Shown piece after piece: positions 44,832-54,261 of a DNA stretch of 64,000 nt. A program made the position numbers and the translations under genes. Under the pieces are notes generated by a model that was given only the letters and a program-made list of their open reading frames with translations, had not been told where the DNA came from and did no database searches. The stretch lies in the NCBI RefSeq assembly GCF_021026345.1, contig NZ_JAJNCZ010000005.1:186001-250000 (forward strand), given 5' to 3'. The number at the start of each line of letters is the position of its first letter. The stretch's first letter is position 1. Source of the DNA: Rhizobium sp. GN54. Lineage in GTDB: Bacteria; Pseudomonadota; Alphaproteobacteria; Rhizobiales; Rhizobiaceae.

Positions 44832-45788
44832 TCAGTGTCGCACGTTGTCGCGGTTGGCTAGATACCACGCATAAGTCTGCCTCAAGCCTTCGCCTAAGGA
44901 AATCCGCGCTGTCCACCCAAGCCTCGCAAGGCGCGAGACGTCCATCAGTTTGCGCATCGTCCCGTCCGGCTTCGTCGTATCATAGGTCAACCGGCCACTA
45001 TAGCCGGTGATGTCAGCTACCGTTTCAGCCAGTTCCTGAATCGTGACGTCGGAGCCTGTGCCGACATTGATATGCGAGAGCATCGGCTGCGTTTCGCGCG
45101 CATAGGTGTCGAACGGCAAATCCAAGACAAAGAGGCTCGCCTCGGCCATGTCATCCACGTGCAAAAATTCACGCCGCGGGCGCCCCGAACCCCAAATCAC
45201 CACCTCTTCTGCCCCCTGCTCCTTCGCCTCATGGAAGCGACGAATCAGGGCCGGCAGAACATGGGAATTCGTGGCGTGGAAATTGTCGCCCGGGCCGTAG
45301 AGGTTCGTCGGCATTACGGAACGATAATCGACGCCATACTGGCGGTTGTAACTTTCGCAAAGTTTGATGCCAGCGATCTTTGCAATCGCATAGGGCTCGT
45401 TGGTTGCCTCCAGCACCCCCGTCAACAGCGCATCTTCGGACATTGGCTGCGGCACCTGCTTGGGATAGATGCAGGACGAACCGAGTTGCAGCAGTCGGGT
45501 CACACCAGCGCGAAAGGCCTCGTGTATCGTGTTGCATTCAATCATCAGGTTGGCGTGAATAAACTCAGCCGGATAAGTGTTATTGGCGTGAATACCCCCC
45601 ACCTTAGCAGCGGCAAGAATCACCACATCGGGCCGTTCCGCCTGCATGAACTCTCGAACGGCCACCTGATCTGTCAGGTCCAACTCAGCATGCGTCCTCA
45701 CAATTACGTCATGCACCCCGGCGGACAGCAGTCGTCGATGAATCGCGCCGCCCACCATGCCGCGATGACCGGCTAGATATATCCGCAT
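44832..45788 (-). CDS. fcl: GDP-L-fucose synthase
   Basis: The 318-residue short-chain dehydrogenase carries out the epimerase-reductase step from GDP-4-keto-6-deoxymannose to GDP-L-fucose. The NADPH motif is [18 protein letters not shown]. The active site has [14 protein letters not shown] and [11 protein letters not shown] (the Tyr and Lys), and [20 protein letters not shown] is a GDP-fucose synthase signature. The start at 45788 leaves one base after the gmd stop, so gmd and fcl are coupled. Together they make GDP-L-fucose for the GT10-type enzyme at 54.3-55.3 kb. Confidence 0.95.
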   Translation of the reverse strand: MRIYLAGHRGMVGGAIHRRLLSAGVHDVIVRTHAELDLTDQVAVREFMQAERPDVVILAAAKVGGIHANNTYPAEFIHANLMIECNTIHEAFRAGVTRLLQLGSSCIYPKQVPQPMSEDALLTGVLEATNEPYAIAKIAGIKLCESYNRQYGVDYRSVMPTNLYGPGDNFHATNSHVLPALIRRFHEAKEQGAEEVVIWGSGRPRREFLHVDDMAEASLFVLDLPFDTYARETQPMLSHINVGTGSDVTIQELAETVADITGYSGRLTYDTTKPDGTMRKLMDVSRLARLGWTARISLGEGLRQTYAWYLANRDNVRH

Positions 45789-45789
45789 A

Positions 45790-46914
45790 TTATCGCGTCT
45801 CCACACTCACTGCGACATCGTGGCCGTGCTGCTTCAGGAGCGCATGTCTTTTGGCGGCCTTCAGATCCTCCTGAACCATTTCCGCACACATCTCGCGCGC
45901 GGTAATTTGAGGCTCCCAGCCTAGCTTCTCACGCGCCTTGGTCGGATCGCCAAGAAGGGTTTCGACCTCTGCGGGCCGGAAATACTGCGGGTCGATACGA
46001 ACGACGACATCTCCCGGCTTGATCGCAGGAGCCAAGTCACCTGCTACGGCCTCGACTGTCGCAGTTTCGCCGATCCCTTCCCCTTCAAAGCGAAGGGTGA
46101 TCCCCAATTCGCTCGCAGACCATATGATGAATTCTCGCACGGAGTACTGAGTTCCTGTTGCAATGACGAAATCTTCGGGTTCGTCTTGCTGGAGCATCAT
46201 CCACTGCATCCGAACGTAGTCCTTCGCATGCCCCCAATCGCGCAAACTGTCGATATTGCCCATATAGAGGCACTTCTCCAGTCCCTGCGCGATATTGCAC
46301 AGGCCGCGCGTAATCTTACGAGTCACGAACGTTTCACCGCGGCGTGGGGATTCGTGATTGAACAGAATGCCATTACAAGCATACATCCCGTATGCCTCGC
46401 GATAATTGACTGTAATCCAATACGAATAGAGCTTCGCCACCGCATAGGGTGACCGCGGATGGAAGGGTGTGGTCTCGCGCTGAGGAATTTCCTGGACCAG
46501 TCCATAAAGCTCGGAGGTCGACGCCTGATAAAAGCGCGTCTTCTTTTGCAGCCCCAAGAAGCGGATCGCCTCCAGCAGGCGTAGCGTCCCCATTCCGTCG
46601 ACGTCGGCCGTGTATTCGGGCGCCTCGAAGCTCACGGCAACGTGACTTTGCGCCCCAAGATTGTAGACCTCATCCGGCTCAACTTCGGAAATCACGCGCG
46701 TCAGATTCGAGCTGTCAGTGAGATCCCCATAGTGCAGCCTGAAACGGCTATTTGAAGCGTGCGGATCTTGATAGATATGATCGACCCGCTGCGTGTTGAA
46801 GGAAGAGGCGCGGCGCTTTATGCCATGGACCTCATAGCCCTTTTCCAGCAAGAATTCGGCCAAGTAGGATCCATCTTGCCCTGTAATCCCAGTGATAAGA
46901 GCTTTTCTTGACAT
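45790..46914 (-). CDS. gmd: GDP-mannose 4,6-dehydratase
   Basis: The 374-residue enzyme converts GDP-mannose to GDP-4-keto-6-deoxy-D-mannose, the first committed step to GDP-L-fucose. The Rossmann motif is [19 protein letters not shown]. Specificity blocks are [28 protein letters not shown] and [20 protein letters not shown] (catalytic Tyr-x-x-x-Lys), then [20 protein letters not shown]-mannose itself must come from genes outside the window. It is the first gene of the minus-strand unit and divergent from the plus-strand glycan genes. Confidence 0.97.
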   Translation of the reverse strand: MSRKALITGITGQDGSYLAEFLLEKGYEVHGIKRRASSFNTQRVDHIYQDPHASNSRFRLHYGDLTDSSNLTRVISEVEPDEVYNLGAQSHVAVSFEAPEYTADVDGMGTLRLLEAIRFLGLQKKTRFYQASTSELYGLVQEIPQRETTPFHPRSPYAVAKLYSYWITVNYREAYGMYACNGILFNHESPRRGETFVTRKITRGLCNIAQGLEKCLYMGNIDSLRDWGHAKDYVRMQWMMLQQDEPEDFVIATGTQYSVREFIIWSASELGITLRFEGEGIGETATVEAVAGDLAPAIKPGDVVVRIDPQYFRPAEVETLLGDPTKAREKLGWEPQITAREMCAEMVQEDLKAAKRHALLKQHGHDVAVSVETR

Positions 46915-47374
46915 TGCCGAGCCTATCCTCTTTTGTGCACAGTCAGGTTCGCGAGCGTGAATGCGCCCTCACTAGCAAGCACGCATGGATCACGCAATTG
47001 CCAGGGCAAACTTCCTCCAATGTTTCGGTGCGGCCGAAGAGACGCGAACAGGAAGATGCAACCTGATTGGCAGTTCACAATGCGCGTTCCAGCAGATGAT
47101 TTGCCGGGAGTACATGGTCGGCTTCAACTCTACAACTCCGCACTTTCCCGCCATATTGGAGGCCTTTGCGGGATCGGATGGCTGAAGATCACGGCGTCTG
47201 CGAGCACAAGATTTCAGATGACATTCCTTAGGAAACTGGCTAATCCAACCTCCATCAGGATAAAGGGTTCCGTACGCATCTGATTTCGGCAACGTCTTGA
47301 ACGAGTATCTAATTCGGCAAGTGTATGCATAAGTTCCGTCGCGGATGCGTCAGCGGAGGCGATAGGGGAAAGCG
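46915..47374. other. Divergent promoter region of the glycan cluster
   Basis: The 460 bases between gmd (minus) and the coiled-coil gene (plus) hold only short frames without recognisable content. Promoters for both halves of the glycan cluster must lie here. I see no strong dyad. A frame on the minus strand (46990-47292) is cysteine- and proline-rich but matches nothing I know. Confidence 0.5.
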
Positions 47375-48394
47375 ATGAGTGACCGCGGCTCGACGAACAA
47401 ACTTTTAGTATGGCACGATCCGAGCTATGAACCGAACGAGCTTTTGAGCAACCTCACGCATTTCCTTGGCCCGAAGTGCGTTGCCAAGATCAACTCACTT
47501 CAAGGGATCGAGAGCCAACTGAAAGGATCTGGCGCTGCAACCTTGTTGATCCTTTTTGCCTCGCCTGCCTCAGCGATCCATTCGAAAATCTCAACCGGGT
47601 CAACATTTAAGGACGCGCTGCGCGACTGGGTCACATCAACAGCACATCTGCTGTCGATTTACCGGCTCAACAGAAGCGCCATCATTCTCGCCGATGTGAG
47701 CGCCGTGACGCGGGATTGGCGGCCATTGATGGCTCGCCTGGGCCTCACGCCGAATTCGCAGACACAGACTGCAGACCCAGCAGACGAGGTGAGCGAGCCT
47801 TTTTGGGGCGTGCTCGCCACCGCCTTGGTTTGCGGTGACCCAAATGCACTGTCCGTCGCACGAGAACTGGAGGCCAGCGCCCTTCCCTCCGCTGCGTCCA
47901 GGCGCAGCAACCTCGCCGACGTTGAACTTGCCTATGCCACGTATCGGGACCTAAGAACGGCATTGGCGTCGGCGGAAACGATGGCCAAGGAACGGCTGGA
48001 CGCGAACGAAGCGTTGCAATCCAGAGTTCGATACGGCGAGGAGATGCTGGAGCGACTTGCGATCGACAACCAGTCATTGAACAATCAGCTTGTATCACTC
48101 CAAGCCAGCACTGGACAGCTCAACGCGGACAATGCGGAAAAAGACAACCAGGTTCGGAAACTTGGCGCCGAACTCAAAGACGCCAACAAGCGCCTGGGAC
48201 AGGAGATAAAGAAGAACCAGTCGCTCAATCGCGATCTCACAAAGAGCAAGGCCCAGAAAGCCACCGCAGACGCCAAGCTGTCGTCCGCCAAAGATTCGCT
48301 GAAACGGATACGCGCATCTCGAACCTACAGGCTGACCGCTCCATTTAGAAAGATCCGCAACGTGTTCTTGCAACTGGGCCGGTCGAATGCCTAA
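47375..48394 (+). CDS. Coiled-coil protein of the glycan cluster, unknown function
   Basis: The 339-residue protein has an N-terminal globular part (about 1-175; LLVWHDPSYEPNELLSNLTH, LLSIYRLNRSAIILADVSAV). A long coiled coil spans about 185-310 (LNADNAEKDNQVRKLGAELK). The tail RASRTYRLTAPFRKIRNVF is a basic segment often seen at the ends of coiled-coil proteins and glycosyltransferases in polysaccharide loci, probably membrane-binding. The N-terminal part resembles sulfotransferase-linked proteins I cannot name. Its end overlaps the next start by 8 bases. It leads the plus-strand unit. Confidence 0.7.
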   Translation: MSDRGSTNKLLVWHDPSYEPNELLSNLTHFLGPKCVAKINSLQGIESQLKGSGAATLLILFASPASAIHSKISTGSTFKDALRDWVTSTAHLLSIYRLNRSAIILADVSAVTRDWRPLMARLGLTPNSQTQTADPADEVSEPFWGVLATALVCGDPNALSVARELEASALPSAASRRSNLADVELAYATYRDLRTALASAETMAKERLDANEALQSRVRYGEEMLERLAIDNQSLNNQLVSLQASTGQLNADNAEKDNQVRKLGAELKDANKRLGQEIKKNQSLNRDLTKSKAQKATADAKLSSAKDSLKRIRASRTYRLTAPFRKIRNVFLQLGRSNA

Positions 48395-49424
48395 CACTTG
48401 GACGGCAGAGATAGCCAGAAGCGGCCAGCAAAGTTCGATAGATACAATTCTGTACATCGGCGCGGGCGACGGAAACGACATCGCTGAACTGCTCGACAGC
48501 CGCGCCAAACGCATCGTCCTGGTTGAACCAAACCGAGACCTGATACCGAAGCTCCTGGATCTCGCAGGCAGAGACCAGCGTATCGATGTGTTACCTTTGG
48601 CCGTGCACGAGGGAGTGCGCTCCACGCACTATACCCTTTATAACCTAGCGTCCCATTCCAGCACGCGAACTGCGACGGACCTCACATCAATCTTCCCGGG
48701 ACTGGATCGCGTGACGACTTACGACGTCGAAGCCGCCAGCATGGAGGAAATACTAGAGCGACTGCCCAAGACGACCGATATGAACGACGTCCTGATCGTC
48801 GACGCGCCGGGCGAAGAAGCAGCCGTAATCAATGAACTGCTGACAAAGAAGCTCATTGGCCGCTTCAAACACGTTGCGCTGCGCGCCGCGCGGCGCCCGA
48901 TGTACGAAGGCGGAGCGGCTGTTGACAAGATCATCGACCACCTTGCCGCGGCTGACTATCGTATCGTGTGGCAAGACTTTGGCGACCCCGATTTCCCTCA
49001 AATGATGCTCGCTATCGAGCCGTTATCTCTGGAAAATCAGCGCCTCAAAGCTGAGCTTCAGCAACAGATCGAGCTCACCACCCAGCTCCGAAAATCCATT
49101 GCCGAGAGAGAGGCGCAGATCGGCGAACTAGAGGGAAAGCAAACGGATATCTCTCTCGCATTGCGCATACAGGCCATCCGGGAGGCTGACCTGAAGGAAC
49201 TGCAAGGAAGGTACGCCTCCCTTCTCCAGGAGAAGGAGCAACAGGAAGCACTTCTGCGCGCCGTTACCCATCGCCTCACTCACGCCGCCCAGTTTTTGGA
49301 TTATGTGAATTGGCCGGATGATCAGAGTGGACGAAATGTGTTTTTCGTAGGAGCCGACGACGACAAAGTGGCCGCGGACAGGAATCGCGGGCGCTCAAGC
49401 GCTAAGTCGTCGAAACGACCATGA
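48387..49424 (+). CDS. FkbM-like SAM methyltransferase with C-terminal coiled coil
   Basis: The 345-residue protein starts with a Rossmann methyltransferase-like domain (about 15-215): TILYIGAGDGNDIAELLDSR as motif I, IVLVEPNRDLIPKLLDLAGR as motif II and DVLIVDAPGEEAAVINELL as the FkbM-type LID-x-EG region (here VDAPGEE, a variant). After it comes a coiled coil (about 220-300; SLENQRLKAELQQQIELTTQ). Coupling of a methyltransferase to a coiled coil recalls chain-length rulers such as WbdD, but only as architecture. It overlaps both neighbours by a few bases (ATGA at the 3' end). Confidence 0.75.
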   Translation: MPNTWTAEIARSGQQSSIDTILYIGAGDGNDIAELLDSRAKRIVLVEPNRDLIPKLLDLAGRDQRIDVLPLAVHEGVRSTHYTLYNLASHSSTRTATDLTSIFPGLDRVTTYDVEAASMEEILERLPKTTDMNDVLIVDAPGEEAAVINELLTKKLIGRFKHVALRAARRPMYEGGAAVDKIIDHLAAADYRIVWQDFGDPDFPQMMLAIEPLSLENQRLKAELQQQIELTTQLRKSIAEREAQIGELEGKQTDISLALRIQAIREADLKELQGRYASLLQEKEQQEALLRAVTHRLTHAAQFLDYVNWPDDQSGRNVFFVGADDDKVAADRNRGRSSAKSSKRP

Positions 49425-50368
49425 CCAGCAGTTCGCTTGAACTCGATTTTCACCGGTCGCTATCTGAGGCACTTGAACTGCTTCAAGATCACAAGGGCGC
49501 GTTCGTCGGCAACCACCCGTCGGACGCCCAACACGTTGCGTCGGCCTTGCCAAGCCTTATTGAGCGCTGTCGCGAGGCGGTAGCGAAAGCGGATAGTCAA
49601 AGCCGGCCGCCGGTTCGCATGCTCCACCACCTCGCCTGCACTGGCGGCACGCTGGTCAGCCGCTGCCTGGCATGCCAACCAAACGTGCAGCTTCTGAGCG
49701 AGGTCGATCCACTGACCACGCTTCCCTACAGCCGGCCATTCGTACCAACCGATATGATCGGGCTTGCAAAACTTGGATCTCGGCCACCTTCGACTGACGT
49801 ACTGATCGAGATTTTCATGGCCGGATTGGGCGCTCTCTACGCCGACAGCCGCTTAAGAGGCAGGTATCTCGTTCTGCGAGACCATACGCACAGCCATTTC
49901 AATGTCGGACCGGACATTCCCACCCGGCAGACATTGCGCGACATGGTGAGGAAACAGTATCCCGTGCGATCGATCGTTACGGTCCGTCATCCGCTGGATT
50001 CATTCCTCAGCCTAAGAAAGAATGGGTGGAAGCACTTTTCGCCGTTTACGCTGGAGGAATATGCCGTCCGATATCACGCGTTCTTGGATTGCTACTCGGA
50101 CGTCGAACTTTTCCGATACGAGGATTTCGTCGCTGAGCCGAAAGATCGAACGGCTCAGATGTGTGAAGTATTGCAGATCCCCTACAATCCGGACTTCTTA
50201 GACGTGTTTTCTGCGATCAAACTGTCTGGCGACAGCGGTCGCAGCGGAAACACAATCTCCGCACGCCCGCGACAAGCGAATGGTCAAGACCTCCTGGACG
50301 AAGCCATGACCTCCAAATCGTTTGCCTCTCTTCTCGAGAGGCTGAACTATCAGTTGATCACTCAATGA
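49421..50368 (+). CDS. Sulfotransferase-family protein
   Basis: The 315-residue protein shows both cofactor motifs of PAPS-dependent sulfotransferases: a 5'-phosphosulfate loop at about residue 67-80 (MLHHLACTGGTLVSRCLA) and a 3'-phosphate motif SIVTVRHPLDSFLSLRKNGW. LRDHTHSHFNVG and LFRYEDFVAEPKDR are further family blocks. It probably transfers sulfate to a glycan hydroxyl; the target is inferred from the cluster. No PAPS-producing cys/nod genes are adjacent. It is coupled to the FkbM-like gene before it. Confidence 0.83.
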   Translation: MTSSSLELDFHRSLSEALELLQDHKGAFVGNHPSDAQHVASALPSLIERCREAVAKADSQSRPPVRMLHHLACTGGTLVSRCLACQPNVQLLSEVDPLTTLPYSRPFVPTDMIGLAKLGSRPPSTDVLIEIFMAGLGALYADSRLRGRYLVLRDHTHSHFNVGPDIPTRQTLRDMVRKQYPVRSIVTVRHPLDSFLSLRKNGWKHFSPFTLEEYAVRYHAFLDCYSDVELFRYEDFVAEPKDRTAQMCEVLQIPYNPDFLDVFSAIKLSGDSGRSGNTISARPRQANGQDLLDEAMTSKSFASLLERLNYQLITQ

Positions 50369-50423
50369 TTTTTGGACGGAGCATTTTGCATGCACCGGCC
50401 AACGCATAAACGGAACGCCCCTG

Positions 50424-53400
50424 ATGACCCGTCCATTTCTTCCCGAAATCAACAGACTTGTTGCAAGTGGCGAAACGGCACAGGCACTCGAGTTGATCAG
50501 AGACGCTATCCGCAAGCTGCCGGATTTCTATGTGTATCACAAACTTCTGGGCGACGTGCTGCTGTCGCGAGAAGACTTGGAGGGCGCCCACACGGCCTAT
50601 CGTCGCGCCGTCGAGCTTGAGGCCGGAGCGCCGTTTCTGCGCAAGTCGCTCAGGTCAGTCACCAGCCTACGGAAGCCGTATTTTTGCGGGATCTATGATC
50701 GATATCCGGACAAGACAGGCAAGCGCGCCGCCGAAGGCGGCCTCCGCTTTGGCGGCATTCACAAATCGTCTCGTCCCGATGAGCCGCTCGTCACAATTGT
50801 CACCTCTGTCTTTAGAAACACCACCACGTTCCAGCGCTGCATCGACTCAGTTCGCAACCAGACGTACAAAAACATTGAATATGTCGTTATCGACGGCGGC
50901 AGCGACGATGGAACAGTGGAGATAATTAGAGAAAACTCTGAGTTTATAGACTACTATGTATCAGAGCCGGATTCCGGAATATATTCCGCCATGAACAAAG
51001 GCATCGAACTTTCTCATGGGGATTACATATGCCTGCTTAACTCAGACGATTTTTACAGAAATGATTTTGTCGAAAAATCAGTCAAATCTTCAATACTAAA
51101 TAACTCTGATATCGTTTACTGCAACTATAACGCAGACACAAAACATCTCGACGCCCAAAAAATCAACATCGGAGTTCTGCTTGGACATCTGAACATATGC
51201 CACAATACATTCCTCGCCTCAAGAGAGGCATACAATCGCGTTGGACCGTTCGACGAGAGCTACAAGATAGTTTCAGACGCCATATGGATTCGCAAAGCGT
51301 TTCTGTATGGAGAGAAATTTACGCTTCTTCCAGAGCAGATGTTTACATTAAGCGATGGGGGACTCTCATCAGGAAATAGTGAAGCCAGACGAAATCTGTT
51401 TATAAAGGAGGCCACGGAAAGCTACAGATTGAATTTTTCCGGCCTAAGCGGTGCGGACGCCGAAGCTGTCTATCTCTTTCGGTTCAATAAACGCCGAGTG
51501 GGAGAACTCACAGACATAGCAATACGGCACCGTGGCGACAAACGTTTTATCGAAGCGCTCAAACATTACGTCGAATATTGCTTTTCCAGCAGAGACAACT
51601 TCAGGATTGTGATTAACGATGATTCGACCTATATTCAAAGTGTGTTCGACCTATTTTACGAGATAGGAGCGGATATAGAACACATCAACCTAGAAACAAA
51701 AAGGGGGGCTCTAGATGAAATACTGAAAGATATCGATTCGATCATCGATTCTTCTGACGCAGGGAAAAGGTCCATCGTTCATTTTCTTTCCGTCTTCTCA
51801 GCTGCATCGGAGACCTTCATCTACGATCTCCTCACGCGCCTGGAAGCGGATGGAGAATACAACAACATCGTCCTGTTCGAGCACTCAAAGTTACGCACCG
51901 AACGTCCATACGACAAGGCAATTCACATGCCATGGGCGGACTTTAAGCCCCCAGTGGCTGCTGCGATCTACCGCCACATTTTCACAAAGCTCAATCCACA
52001 TGTCGTGATCGGGCATTTTGCGCTCAACGAATGGAAGCTCGCGGAACGCATCAAGCATCTCGGAATCCGTGTCCCGACGATAGCGATGACGCATGGCCTG
52101 GACGTATTCCGGCTTCAGGATGGCGATAGCTATTCAAAGTATGTTCTGGAGGAATTTTGCGAAAGACCGGACACGCACCTCACGACGGTATCGACCTATC
52201 TGCGGGATAAGCTTCTGGAGGCCGGCGTGAATAGCGACAAGATCACTCTCGTCCATAATACGGTTCATCCGCGCTTCTTCAAAAATCGCAAGAATAGCAA
52301 CTACTTCGATGGAATGCGGCGGCTTGAAATTCTGAGCATCGGCCGTCTTATCGACTGGAAGGGCCATATTCATCTGCTGGACGGCATCGATCTGTTCAGG
52401 CGCGAGGCGACGGATGCGTTTCACCTCACGATCGTATCCGGTTCCGGGGGCGAATTCTCCGATAGAATTCACGAGAAGATCGCCGAACTGGGCTTGACAG
52501 ATCACGTGACGGTTCTGACGTTCGTTGATTTTGAGAAGCACAGCGACTTCTTCGCCAAGTTTGACCTTTACGTTCACGCATCGACATACTCCGACGATCG
52601 ATATCGCAAGTCCGAGACATTCGGAGTTGCGGTTCTGGAAGCAATCGCCGCCGGCCTTCCGGTTATATCAACCGATGCCGGTGGCCTTCCGGAAGTTGTC
52701 GGCGCCAATGGCCGACATTCTCGCATCGTCAAACACGGCGACGGCGAGGCCATCGGTAGGGCCATGATGGATATCTATCGCGACGGTTCCGCATTTAGCG
52801 ACAATGCTGAGTATGCTGGATTGCGCCTGGATAAGTTCGCACCTGTAAAGCAGATAGATGCCCTCAAGCGCGTTATCGAACAGGTGACATTGCCCAGCTT
52901 GAACGTTGCGCTGTTTAGCACCAGCACGATTCAAGGCGCAGGATACGCCGCATATCGCCTCCACAAAGGCCTAACCAGAACCTCCATCGAATCGACGCTC
53001 TATACGACCGTAAGAAACCACGAATCCGAAAAGGGCGTGGTTGTCATCAACCACCCCTCCGGTCGAAATGGCAATTGGAGATTCCTCCAGTCCCCCCCTA
53101 AGGACGGGAACACGATCTTTTCGATCGATCAGCACAACATCGACGAGAAGCAACTCCTAAACACGGTTGACAAATTTGATATCGTCAACCTGCACTGGCA
53201 TGCTCGATTTCTGTCCGTCGAGAATGTGGCAACTCTTTCTCACCTCGACAAACCACTGGTGCTGACAATAAGAGACATGCATCCATTGACGGGCGGATGC
53301 CACTTCTTTCATGGTTGCGAAAAATGGATGGGAACATGCGAGAATTGCGCTCAGATTCCATCGGCATTTGACGATATACCAGCGAAAGTCCTTGCAGCAA

Positions 53401-54209
53401 AACGCATGTCATATGACTTTTCGAACATCACAATTGTGACGCTGAGTGAGCACACGAGGAAAATCGTCCGGAAGAGCCCTCATTTTCGTGATTGCAGGAT
53501 CGAGACAATCCCCAATTCGATCGAGACCGATGTCTTTGTACCCCACGATAAACGCATGGCACGAAAGCGCCTGGGCTTGCCACAAGACAAGAAGGTCATC
53601 GCCTACGTTCCCTCGTTCAGCAGCGACGTTAAAGGATATAGGGAAATCGTGGCTGCGTTTCGGAAAATCAAGCAAATGAAACCGCGCTTCGAGCCCATCG
53701 TGCTGCTTGTTGGCAACGGTCCGGCGTCGGATGACGATATATGCTTCAAGAAGAAGCGTCTGGGTTACATTGCCGATAATCATGAGCTTGCAGTGGCCTA
53801 TGCTGCGGCCGATGTGGTTGTCGTACCCTCGCTCGAAGAAACCTTCTCCAACACCACGGCAGAGGCGATTTCGTGCGGCGTGCCGGTCGTCGGCTTCAAG
53901 ACGGGAGCCATTCCGGAGATGGCTGTTGAAGGACGATCTGGCGTCACCTGCGCGGTCGGCAATGTCGATGCCCTTGCGCGCGGCATATTGAAGGTCCTGT
54001 CGGGGCCTGACCTATCAAAGTCGTGCCGCGAATACGCCGTTGCCGAGTTGAGCCTGATGCGGCAAGCTCGGCGCTACGAGGCCCTTTTCCAGGAACTGGC
54101 CGCGGCTAAACGGCAGAATCAGGACGGTCGCCCCGCGCGGGTTTATGGGCAAGGACTTTCTGCACATGACCTCTTTAAGAGGTCCATTGAGGTCCACGGT
54201 AAAAAATAG
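50424..54209 (+). CDS. Three-module glycosyltransferase (TPR-like, GT2, GT4, GT4)
   Basis: The 1261-residue protein has a short TPR-like N-terminus (about 8-75). A GT2 module of the WcaA/SpsA type spans about 122-340 (TIVTSVFRNTTTFQRCIDSV, YVVIDGGSDDGTVEII, LLNSDDFYRNDF). Module 2, GT4, spans about 448-825 (SIGRLIDWKGHIHLL, ETFGVAVLEAIAAGLPVIST). Module 3, also GT4, spans about 826-1225 (TSTIQGAGYAAYRLHKGLTR, VVVPSLEETFSNTTAEAISC). Each GT4 has the E-x7-E donor motif. The second acceptor half opens with IVHFLSVFSAASETFIYDLL. Codons 170-450 are strikingly A+T-rich compared with the rest. One chain would add three sugars in order. Confidence 0.9.
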   Translation: MTRPFLPEINRLVASGETAQALELIRDAIRKLPDFYVYHKLLGDVLLSREDLEGAHTAYRRAVELEAGAPFLRKSLRSVTSLRKPYFCGIYDRYPDKTGKRAAEGGLRFGGIHKSSRPDEPLVTIVTSVFRNTTTFQRCIDSVRNQTYKNIEYVVIDGGSDDGTVEIIRENSEFIDYYVSEPDSGIYSAMNKGIELSHGDYICLLNSDDFYRNDFVEKSVKSSILNNSDIVYCNYNADTKHLDAQKINIGVLLGHLNICHNTFLASREAYNRVGPFDESYKIVSDAIWIRKAFLYGEKFTLLPEQMFTLSDGGLSSGNSEARRNLFIKEATESYRLNFSGLSGADAEAVYLFRFNKRRVGELTDIAIRHRGDKRFIEALKHYVEYCFSSRDNFRIVINDDSTYIQSVFDLFYEIGADIEHINLETKRGALDEILKDIDSIIDSSDAGKRSIVHFLSVFSAASETFIYDLLTRLEADGEYNNIVLFEHSKLRTERPYDKAIHMPWADFKPPVAAAIYRHIFTKLNPHVVIGHFALNEWKLAERIKHLGIRVPTIAMTHGLDVFRLQDGDSYSKYVLEEFCERPDTHLTTVSTYLRDKLLEAGVNSDKITLVHNTVHPRFFKNRKNSNYFDGMRRLEILSIGRLIDWKGHIHLLDGIDLFRREATDAFHLTIVSGSGGEFSDRIHEKIAELGLTDHVTVLTFVDFEKHSDFFAKFDLYVHASTYSDDRYRKSETFGVAVLEAIAAGLPVISTDAGGLPEVVGANGRHSRIVKHGDGEAIGRAMMDIYRDGSAFSDNAEYAGLRLDKFAPVKQIDALKRVIEQVTLPSLNVALFSTSTIQGAGYAAYRLHKGLTRTSIESTLYTTVRNHESEKGVVVINHPSGRNGNWRFLQSPPKDGNTIFSIDQHNIDEKQLLNTVDKFDIVNLHWHARFLSVENVATLSHLDKPLVLTIRDMHPLTGGCHFFHGCEKWMGTCENCAQIPSAFDDIPAKVLAAKRMSYDFSNITIVTLSEHTRKIVRKSPHFRDCRIETIPNSIETDVFVPHDKRMARKRLGLPQDKKVIAYVPSFSSDVKGYREIVAAFRKIKQMKPRFEPIVLLVGNGPASDDDICFKKKRLGYIADNHELAVAYAAADVVVVPSLEETFSNTTAEAISCGVPVVGFKTGAIPEMAVEGRSGVTCAVGNVDALARGILKVLSGPDLSKSCREYAVAELSLMRQARRYEALFQELAAAKRQNQDGRPARVYGQGLSAHDLFKRSIEVHGKK

Positions 54210-54261
54210 AGCTGCGCATGCAATAAAACAGCGCATCTCACCGAAACTAGGTATTTAAGAG

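Noticed and set aside
44832-50368. Fucose, sulfate and methyl functions as a Nod-factor modification set
   Set aside because: No nodABC, nodZ or nodH-like genes and no nod box are seen; the fucosyltransferase is GT10-type, not NodZ-type.
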